DNA of 64,000 nt from Hydrogenophaga taeniospiralis CCUG 15921 (lineage in GTDB: Bacteria; Pseudomonadota; Gammaproteobacteria; Burkholderiales; Burkholderiaceae_C): the NCBI RefSeq assembly GCF_001592305.1, contig NZ_BCWR01000024.1, positions 1-64,000 on the forward strand, given 5' to 3'. A program made the translations under genes and the position numbers. Below the pieces are notes generated by a model. It did no database searches. It was not told the DNA's origin and saw only the letters and a program-made list of their open reading frames with translations. Of this stretch, positions 19,051 through 25,623 are shown piece by piece; position 1 is the stretch's first letter, and each line of letters starts with the position of its first letter.

Positions 19051-21270
19051 ATGTTTCCGAAATCCCTGCCATTGGCCGTCGCGGCCACCCGCCGCCTGAC
19101 GCTGCTCCTGCTGTGGGCGCTGTGCCTGCCGCTGGCGGCCCAGGCCCAAAGCCTGCTCTCGGGAACCCCCGCCCAGACGACGGCGCAGACCGACCAGGTG
19201 CGCGCCGAACTGCTGGCCCACGCTCCCGACGGCGCGGGCCCGGGAAAAACCGTCTGGGTCGGGCTGCAGCTCAGCCACACGCCCGAGTGGCACACCTACT
19301 GGAAAAACTCGGGCGACTCGGGCCTGCCGACCCAGTTCGAATGGACCCTGCCCCCCGGCGTGACGGCTGGCGACATCGCCTGGCCCACGCCGCGCAAGTT
19401 CCCGCTCGGCCCGCTGGCCAACTACGGCTACGACGGCACGGTGCTGCTGCCGGTGCCGCTGACCATCGCCCCCGGCTTCAACGGCAGCCACCTGGAGGTG
19501 CAGCTCTACGCCACCTGGCTGGCCTGCCGCAAGGAATGCATTCCCGAAGAAGGCCGGTTCACGCTGCGCATCCCGGTGCAAGGGTCCACCGGCCTGCACG
19601 GCGCGGTGTTTGACACCGCCTTCGCCGCCGCCCCCCAAGACCAGCCCGCCGCCGACAGCGCCCTGCAGCCCGAGACCGGCTTCCTCAAGGTGTCGCTCAC
19701 CGGTCTGCCCGCGGCCTGGCGAGGCCAGACGCTGGAATTCTTCCCCGAGACCGCCGGCCTGATCGAACCTGGCTCCCCCTGGACCCAGGCCTGGGAAGGC
19801 GAGCGCTGGAGCGCCCGCCTGCCGCTCTCGCCACAGCGCAGCGAAAGCCCGGACCGGGTGCCCGTGGTGGTGGCCCAGGCCAGCCCGCCCGGTTCGGGCG
19901 CAGGCAGCGCCGGCGTGCGGCTCGACGTGCCGGTGCAAGGCGCCTGGCCGGCCGTCGCGGCCCTGCCCGTGGCCGTGCCCGACGCGCTGCAGGCTGCGCT
20001 GAACGCCAACGCGGCCCGCGCGGCCGGTGCGCCGCCGCCCGCCAGCGGCTCGCCCATCAGCCTCTGGGCCGCGCTCATCGGCGCGCTCCTGGGCGGCATG
20101 ATCCTCAACCTCATGCCCTGCGTGTTCCCGGTGCTGGCCATCAAGGTGCTGGCGTTCGCCAAACACGCCGACGACCGCGCCGCCCACCGCTCCCACGGCC
20201 TGGCCTACACCGCCGGCGTGGTGCTCTCCTTCCTGGCACTGGGCGGCCTGTTGCTCGGCCTGCGGGCCGCGGGCGAACAGCTCGGCTGGGGCTTCCAGTT
20301 GCAGAGCCCCGGCGTGGTGGCCGCGCTGGCCGTGCTCTTTACCCTGATCGGCCTCAACCTCGCCGGCCTGTTCGAGTTCGGCAACGTGCTGCCCAGCCGG
20401 CTGGCCAGCCTGCAGGCCAAAAACCCCACCGCCGATGCCTTCCTCACCGGCGTGCTCGCCACCGCCATCGCCTCGCCCTGCACCGCGCCTTTCATGGGCG
20501 CCTCGCTCGGCCTGGCCATCGCCCTGCCCGCCTTGCAGGCCCTGGCCGTGTTCGGCATGCTCGGCCTGGGCATGGCCCTGCCCTACCTGACCGCCAGCTG
20601 GTGGCCGGCCATCGCGCGTGCGCTGCCGCGCCCCGGCGCCTGGATGGACACCTTCCGCCGCGGCATGGCCTTTCCCATGTTCGGCACCGTGGTCTGGCTG
20701 CTCTGGGTGCTGGGCCAACAAAGCGGCATCGACGGCGCCGCCGCCCTGCTCATGCTGCTGGTGGTGCTGGCGCTGCTGGTGTGGGCGCTGGGCCTGCGCG
20801 GCAAGAGCCGCGCGGTGCTGGCCGGGCTCTCGCTCGCCGGCCTGCTCTGGCTGAGCTGGGCGGTCGGCCCCAACGTGACGCGCCTGCAAGACGCCAGCCC
20901 CGGCGCGGTGGTGGCCACCACCGTGGAGGGCCTGAGCTGGCAGCCCTGGAGCCCCGAGCGCCAGGCCACGCTGCTGGCCGAGGGCCGCCCGGTGTTCGTC
21001 GACTTCACCGCCGCCTGGTGCGTGACCTGCCAGTACAACAAGCGCACCACCCTGGCCAACGCCGATGTGCTGGGCGACATGGCCACGAAGAATGTGGCCC
21101 TGCTGCGCGCCGACTGGACCCGCCGCGACCCCGCCGTCACCGCCGCGCTCGCCAGCCTGGGCCGCAACGGCGTGCCGGTCTACGCCATCTACAAGAACGG
21201 GCAGGCGCCGCAGGTACTGTCCGAAGTGCTGGGGGTGGACGAAGTCCGGGCAACGCTGCAGAGCTTGTGA
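19051..21270 (+). CDS. DsbD/ScsB-like thiol:disulfide interchange protein
   Basis: A 739-residue inner-membrane electron-transfer protein. A signal sequence (about 1-33, ending AAQAQ) precedes a periplasmic DsbD-alpha-like domain (about 35-300; LACRKECIPE carries its cysteines). Eight or so membrane helices follow (about 340-590), with the paired cysteines in MPCVFPVL and SPCTAPFMG. The C-terminal thioredoxin domain has the active site AAWCVTCQYNK. It moves cytosolic reducing power to periplasmic partners such as DsbC, ScsC or cytochrome c maturation factors. The region before it (18785-19050) shows no gene. ATG 19051 is picked because the signal peptide follows at once. Confidence 0.88.
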   Translation: MFPKSLPLAVAATRRLTLLLLWALCLPLAAQAQSLLSGTPAQTTAQTDQVRAELLAHAPDGAGPGKTVWVGLQLSHTPEWHTYWKNSGDSGLPTQFEWTLPPGVTAGDIAWPTPRKFPLGPLANYGYDGTVLLPVPLTIAPGFNGSHLEVQLYATWLACRKECIPEEGRFTLRIPVQGSTGLHGAVFDTAFAAAPQDQPAADSALQPETGFLKVSLTGLPAAWRGQTLEFFPETAGLIEPGSPWTQAWEGERWSARLPLSPQRSESPDRVPVVVAQASPPGSGAGSAGVRLDVPVQGAWPAVAALPVAVPDALQAALNANAARAAGAPPPASGSPISLWAALIGALLGGMILNLMPCVFPVLAIKVLAFAKHADDRAAHRSHGLAYTAGVVLSFLALGGLLLGLRAAGEQLGWGFQLQSPGVVAALAVLFTLIGLNLAGLFEFGNVLPSRLASLQAKNPTADAFLTGVLATAIASPCTAPFMGASLGLAIALPALQALAVFGMLGLGMALPYLTASWWPAIARALPRPGAWMDTFRRGMAFPMFGTVVWLLWVLGQQSGIDGAAALLMLLVVLALLVWALGLRGKSRAVLAGLSLAGLLWLSWAVGPNVTRLQDASPGAVVATTVEGLSWQPWSPERQATLLAEGRPVFVDFTAAWCVTCQYNKRTTLANADVLGDMATKNVALLRADWTRRDPAVTAALASLGRNGVPVYAIYKNGQAPQVLSEVLGVDEVRATLQSL

Positions 21271-21313
21271 TCCGCGGAACCGGGGGGGCCACCGAGAGCG
21301 CCCCGGCCACGAG

Positions 21314-21523
21314 CTACTTCCGGGCCAAGAACCAGGCGACCAGGGCATTGGCGTGGCCGTGACCCAGCCCATGCCCGGTCTTGAGGTAGCTCACCAGCTC
21401 CATGTGCTTGAGCGGACCGGCCTGCGTCAGGACCTCCATCCAGCGGGCGATGGGCTTGCCATACGTCTTCTCGATGGATGGAAAGTAGGACGCAGGGCCC
21501 TTCACCACGTCTTGGTTTGCCAT
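21314..21523 (-). CDS. DUF4287 domain protein
   Basis: A 69-residue protein matching my recollection of DUF4287: SYFPSIEKTYGKPIARWM, then LTQAGPLKHMELVSYLK and the histidine/glycine-rich GHGLGHGHANALV. Function is unknown. AAAGGAG lies five bases before the ATG. It is convergent with the DsbD-like gene and marks the left edge of a less GC-rich accessory region. Confidence 0.78.
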   Translation of the reverse strand: MANQDVVKGPASYFPSIEKTYGKPIARWMEVLTQAGPLKHMELVSYLKTGHGLGHGHANALVAWFLARK

Positions 21524-21619
21524 GTGGACTCCTTTCAGTTGTTGTGGCGGGGCGAAAGGAGCGCGCCGTTCAGATGCACCTGCGCGGCACCGGCAGGTGG
21601 CCTGGGCTGACGGGCTCCG

Positions 21620-21904
21620 TCACCACGACGAAACTGGGGGCGGAATTTCGACAGACACAGCGAGAGCATCGAAGATCGCCAAACCGGCGATCCGATTGAA
21701 CTCATCGGCCTTGCAGATGCCGACCGACTGCTCAATGGTGCCAGCGAACGTGACTTGCTCCGAGGTGACGGAGATGGCGAGAACGGCTGTTTGTTCCGGG
21801 GGCGACAAACGCTGCCATGGCTTGAGTGCGATAGAGGAAGTCACGAGGGAAACAGATATCAAATTCCGAATGGTTGAGTAGCGGACACATTGGGAATTCG
21901 ACAT
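21620..21904 (-). CDS. Hypothetical protein, not recognised
   Basis: A 94-residue open frame with ATG at 21904. It is not recognised. The translated sequence looks protein-like in the middle (EQVTFAGTIEQSVGICKADEF) and third positions are moderately GC-rich, but there is no clear ribosome site and it lies next to a decayed gene. It may be a remnant or non-coding. Confidence 0.25.
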   Translation of the reverse strand: MSNSQCVRYSTIRNLISVSLVTSSIALKPWQRLSPPEQTAVLAISVTSEQVTFAGTIEQSVGICKADEFNRIAGLAIFDALAVSVEIPPPVSSW

Positions 21905-21925
21905 CCATTCTCAGAGGGCACGGGG

Positions 21926-22245
21926 TCAGGTCGGAGGTTTTTCAGGGCTCACCTGAATGCCGTACTCTTCACACCACGCACGCAGCCTGTCCTCCGTGGC
22001 TTGGTTCTCAAAGGCATACCATTTTCAAGCACATCACGCGACTCCAGATAGCCCTTGAATCGACCGTAGGCCCCTCTGCGGCGAAAGAAGTCCGCGCACC
22101 TGTCGTATTCGCCTGGCAACTCCTGAGCGACAAAGGCCAGCACCAGCTCACGCCCGAGATCGAGTTCGTTCTTGTGGTGGGGCGTGGCGAGATAACGGCT
22201 GGATGTCTCGAGGGCGGTAGGCGGTTCGTCTTCCAGCTCGATCAT
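21926..22245 (-). pseudogene. UPF0158-like gene, frameshifted and N-terminally short
   Basis: The first frame starts at ATG 22245 with GGAG six bases upstream and reads YLATPHHKNELDLGRELV, then DFFRRRGAYGRFKGYL, which I recognise as the UPF0158 C-terminal half. After about residue 74 it leaves the family and would end near 21949. Adding one base at the A-run at 22022-22025 (complement) restores WYAFENQATEDRLRAWC-EEYGI to a stop at 21926, for 106 residues. The break is therefore a one-base loss in a short homopolymer, a real mutation or a sequencing error. The protein also lacks the N-terminal part I expect. Function of UPF0158 is unknown. Confidence 0.65.
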
Positions 22246-22291
22246 GCTCGACTCCAAATGAAGGGGCTTCCAACATGTGCAACAAGCCGTC

Positions 22292-22297
22292 TATACT
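22292..22297 (+). promoter_or_regulatory. Possible -10 element of the beta-helix gene
   Basis: TATACT lies about 70 bp before the beta-helix start in an A-rich setting. A matching -35 around 22268-22274 is weak. It is the only good -10-like hexamer in the interval. Confidence 0.35.
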
Positions 22298-22365
22298 GAA
22301 AAAAATAGCTGGGGGGAAGCATGGGTCAGTCCGTCAGTGTCCACACTTTTTTGAGGGGAATAGGC

Positions 22366-23298
22366 ATGAAGAAGGCTCGTTTCAATCCAGCAATTCTTAT
22401 CCTCGCGATTTTCGCGTCGACAGCCGGCTCGATGGCGCAAGCGCAGGCGACCCGCACTTGGGTGTCCGGTGTGGGTGACGATGTCAACCCCTGTTCCCGC
22501 ACGGCCCCGTGCAAGACCTTTGCGGGGGCCATCTCAAAGACCGCCACGAATGGCGAAATTTCGGTTCTGGATCCGGGTGGATATGGCGCCGTGACGATCA
22601 CCAAGTCCATCACGATTGATGGGAGCAAAGGCGCCGGATTTGGTTCGATCCTGGCTGCGTCGACCAACGGCATCAATATCAACATCACGGATGTGGCTGA
22701 CACCCGAAAAACCGTGATTCTGCGCAACCTATCAATTAACGGCGGCGGCAACGGGCTGAAGGGCATCAATATCCTGGCGGCGGCAAAAGTGATCATCGCG
22801 GATAGCCAGATTTTTGGTTTTAATGGAAGCCCAGGCGTAGGCATCCATGACACGCGCGCCGGCGGCAAGCTGATTGTTTACGGCACTGAAATCAGCCACA
22901 ATCTAGGAAGCGCGCTTCTGATGCAACCCACGGCTCTGGTCACGGCGGCGCTTGATCGCGTGCAACTTAGCGCCAATAACAACTCGGGAATATTTGCGGG
23001 AAACAATACTCGAGTCACGATCAGCGATTCCGTCGTTGCTGGCAACATCTCACACGGCTTGTTCGCGGACGGCACCGGAATCATCAACTCCGACAATGTG
23101 CGCATATCAAACAACGGCGGCACAGGTGTCATTACCACCGGCGGAGGGACCATTCGCCTCTCCAATGCCGTTGTGACGAACAACGGTGTCGGCTTTAGCA
23201 ATGGCGGAACGATCAACACTTTCACACCCAGCAGCAACAAGATCATGGGCAACACCGGTGCGAATGTCGGAGCGCTTACACCAATAGCTCAGCAGTAA
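22366..23298 (+). CDS. Secreted right-handed parallel beta-helix protein
   Basis: A 310-residue protein with a clear signal peptide (MKKARF, hydrophobic stretch, then SMAQAQA, about 1-29). The mature part starts with RTWVSGVGDDVNPCSRTAPC and KTFAGAISKT, a recognisable opening of a bacterial beta-helix family, and continues with many Asn/Gly/Ile-rich rungs. The two nearby cysteines could form a disulfide. No pectate-lyase catalytic residues are evident, so an enzyme function should not be assumed. ATG 22366 has GAGGGG seven bases upstream; an upstream in-frame ATG at 22321 would bury the signal peptide. A strong terminator follows. Composition is less GC-rich than flanking genes. Confidence 0.82.
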   Translation: MKKARFNPAILILAIFASTAGSMAQAQATRTWVSGVGDDVNPCSRTAPCKTFAGAISKTATNGEISVLDPGGYGAVTITKSITIDGSKGAGFGSILAASTNGININITDVADTRKTVILRNLSINGGGNGLKGINILAAAKVIIADSQIFGFNGSPGVGIHDTRAGGKLIVYGTEISHNLGSALLMQPTALVTAALDRVQLSANNNSGIFAGNNTRVTISDSVVAGNISHGLFADGTGIINSDNVRISNNGGTGVITTGGGTIRLSNAVVTNNGVGFSNGGTINTFTPSSNKIMGNTGANVGALTPIAQQ

Positions 23299-23329
23299 AG
23301 CGCGACGACTGACTGATTCAGTTTCTCAA

Positions 23330-23363
23330 GGGCCAGCCGGTTTTCGGCTGGCCCATTGTTTTT
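23330..23363 (+). terminator. Intrinsic terminator after the beta-helix gene
   Basis: GGGCCAGCCG (23330-23339) pairs with CGGCTGGCCC (23345-23354) across a GTTTT loop and is followed by ATTGTTTTT. Position 32 bp after the stop fits. Confidence 0.85.
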
Positions 23364-23425
23364 GTACTTCTGCCTGAAGGTCGCGATAGCGAGGGCGGCA
23401 GAGTTTAAAGACCTCCCGGCAAACG

Positions 23426-23878
23426 CTATCGGTAGCCAGACACCCATCTCTGGCGAAGAAGAACAACAGCAACAGCTCCAACCGCAAGCGCAGCCATCCC
23501 GATCAGCGGATTCAACAACAAGAGAGCCAAATATCCAAAAATGAAGCCTGCCGACAAATAAAGTGTGCTCTCTTTCTTGAATTCTGCCCAGATGGCAATG
23601 CCTATCGCCCACGCGGCCAACCACCAGACATGCAGGCGCAGGAATCCAACCGCGTTCGCATCGTTAACGGAGGTTATGTACGCTGGGGTCAGCATCATTT
23701 GTCGCGACTTGTCTGGCGCCCTGACAACACCAAGATGGTCCAACACATTGAGGACGACTGGGTGAGCAGTTGGATCAAAGATGCTGTATCTATCGATCTC
23801 AAATACCACCACGGCGGCAACCAACGACAAGGCACCCAACCATAACGACGTTGCTCCAAATTGATGACCGTTTCGCAT
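23426..23878 (-). CDS. Small membrane protein of unknown function
   Basis: A 150-residue protein with about four hydrophobic segments: near 10-27, 84-98, 106-122 and 124-142. Between the first and second is a soluble loop with DKSRQMMLTPAYI. I do not recognise the family. AGGA lies just before the ATG. It is convergent with the beta-helix gene and shares its less GC-rich composition. A membrane location is the only supportable statement. Confidence 0.6.
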   Translation of the reverse strand: MRNGHQFGATSLWLGALSLVAAVVVFEIDRYSIFDPTAHPVVLNVLDHLGVVRAPDKSRQMMLTPAYITSVNDANAVGFLRLHVWWLAAWAIGIAIWAEFKKESTLYLSAGFIFGYLALLLLNPLIGMAALAVGAVAVVLLRQRWVSGYR

Positions 23879-24118
23879 GGTTCCTGGTCCGTTGAATTAA
23901 GCTAACCGCGTGAGGTGGCAGTTCTGCTTCCGAATGGGCAGTGTAAGTTTCAACCGCCGACCCGGGCAATGCCGGGTGCGAGTCGACGGGTTTGTTGCCA
24001 GCGGCTCACCACGCCGGCATGTCTGCATGTCGGCCCCGCCTGAGCCAGCGCAAACCGCCCGCCCACCCCAGGCGGGATAATCCCTGCTTCCCATCAGACG
24101 ACCGCACCGGATACCCCC

Positions 24119-25222
24119 ATGAGCTTTGCCCCCTTGCAGAACGACACTTTCCTGCGCGCTTGTCTGCGCCAGTCCACCGAGTACACGCCTGTGTGGCTGA
24201 TGCGCCAAGCCGGGCGCTACCTACCGGAATACCGCGCCACGCGCGCCAAGGCGGGCAGTTTCATGGGGCTGGCGACGAATGTGGACTACGCCACCGAGGT
24301 GACGCTGCAGCCGCTGGAGCGCTATGCGCTGGACGCGGCCATCCTGTTTTCCGACATCCTGACCGTGCCCGACGCCATGGGCCTGGGGCTGTCGTTTGCG
24401 CTGGGCGAAGGCCCGAAGTTCGAGCGCACCGTGCGCACCGAGGCGGACGTGGCCGAGCTGGCCGTGCCGGACATGGACAAGCTGCGCTACGTATTCGACG
24501 CGGTCACCAGCATCCGCAAGGCGCTCAATGGCCGGGTGCCGCTGATCGGTTTTTCGGGCAGCCCCTGGACGCTGGCCTGCTACATGGTGGAAGGCGGCGG
24601 CTCGGACGATTACCGCGCGGTGAAGACGCTGATGTACAGCCGCCCGGACCTGATGCACCGCATCCTGGCCGTGAACGCGGACGCGGTGGCGGTCTACCTG
24701 AACGCGCAGATCGAGGCCGGCGCACAGGCGGTGATGATTTTTGACAGCTGGGGCGGCGTGCTGGCGGACGGCAAGTTCCAGGACTTTTCGCTGGCCTACA
24801 CCCAGCGTGTGCTGGCACAGCTCAAGCGCGAACACGAGGGCGCGACCATCCCCCGCATCGTGTTCACCAAGGGCGGCGGCCTATGGCTGGACGACATGAA
24901 GGACATCGACTGCCATGCGCTGGGGCTGGACTGGACGGTGAACCTCCAGAGAGCGCGCGCGCTGGTGGGCGAAGGCCCGGGCGGCAAGGCGCTGCAGGGC
25001 AACATCGACCCGAACGTGCTGTTTGCCCCGCCAGCACAGATCGAGGCCGAGGTGGCGGGCGTGCTGGAGAGTTTTGGTGCCCCCCACCAGGGCCCGGACG
25101 AAGGCGCCACGCACATCTTCAACCTGGGCCACGGCATCAGCCAGCACACGCCGCCGGAACACGTTTCGACCCTGGTGGACGCGGTGCACACGCTCTCGCG
25201 GCGCCTGCGGGCGCAGGGCTGA
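24119..25222 (+). CDS. hemE: Uroporphyrinogen decarboxylase
   Basis: A 367-residue cytosolic heme-biosynthesis enzyme converting uroporphyrinogen III to coproporphyrinogen III by four decarboxylations. The PVWLMRQAGRYLPEYR signature is at about residues 22-37 and GFSGSPWTLACYMVEG at about 142-157; FDSWGG and NLGHGI follow. Length is normal. GATAAT at 24076-24081 is a plausible -10 about 40 bp upstream. The interval 23879-24118 contains no gene that I can see. No other hem genes are adjacent. Confidence 0.96.
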   Translation: MSFAPLQNDTFLRACLRQSTEYTPVWLMRQAGRYLPEYRATRAKAGSFMGLATNVDYATEVTLQPLERYALDAAILFSDILTVPDAMGLGLSFALGEGPKFERTVRTEADVAELAVPDMDKLRYVFDAVTSIRKALNGRVPLIGFSGSPWTLACYMVEGGGSDDYRAVKTLMYSRPDLMHRILAVNADAVAVYLNAQIEAGAQAVMIFDSWGGVLADGKFQDFSLAYTQRVLAQLKREHEGATIPRIVFTKGGGLWLDDMKDIDCHALGLDWTVNLQRARALVGEGPGGKALQGNIDPNVLFAPPAQIEAEVAGVLESFGAPHQGPDEGATHIFNLGHGISQHTPPEHVSTLVDAVHTLSRRLRAQG

Positions 25223-25346
25223 GCCCGGGCCGCGCGGCGGGGCTGGGGCGGCGGAACCACCGTCATACCCCGGTCACAATGCCGACCGTCCGCAGCGGCC
25301 ATAGCACAAAACCAGCGGAAAAGAGAACTTGACAGCCATTACTTAT

Positions 25347-25361
25347 GCACAAATTTTGTGC
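25347..25361. promoter_or_regulatory. Operator-like palindrome upstream of priA
   Basis: GCACAAA and TTTGTGC flank a single central T, a perfect 7-bp inverted repeat in the AT-rich half of the 400-bp gap between hemE and priA. A dimeric repressor site is possible; the regulator is not identifiable. Confidence 0.3.
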
Positions 25362-25529
25362 TGCGGTGCGCCAGAAGCTCCAACCCGGGAAAATCGCTGA
25401 GGTAGCCGCTACAAGTTTTGCAAGTCATTGATTTCATTGGGTTTTGATTTTTGCTTTTTTTCCGGGCAGTTTAAACAAACCCTTGATTTTCAAGGGCTCC
25501 CGGCGCGCTCACACCAACTATCAACAAAG

Positions 25530-25538
25530 TTATCCACA
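25530..25538 (+). promoter_or_regulatory. Perfect DnaA box upstream of priA
   Basis: TTATCCACA is an exact match to the strong DnaA-box consensus, 86 bp before the priA start. It is a single copy, so it is not a replication origin, but it may tie priA expression to DnaA. The 25223-25623 gap is otherwise gene-free and notably AT-rich. Confidence 0.45.
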
Positions 25539-25623
25539 GAAAATCTGGACAGTTGAGGAAGCGACGTCAAATCAACGACTTACATCGCTTTTCTGCAGTT
25601 CGGCTGAGGAAGCACCCCTAACC

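Noticed and set aside
22321..22365. Earlier start for the beta-helix protein
   Set aside because: It would put 15 residues before a classical signal peptide; the ATG at 22366 has a better-spaced ribosome site.
25530..25538. Chromosomal origin at the DnaA box
   Set aside because: Only one box is seen and there is no dnaA, dnaN or gidA neighbourhood.
25444..25623. N-terminal extension of PriA
   Set aside because: The extension is translated from AT-rich intergenic DNA containing the DnaA box; the family N terminus begins at 25624.
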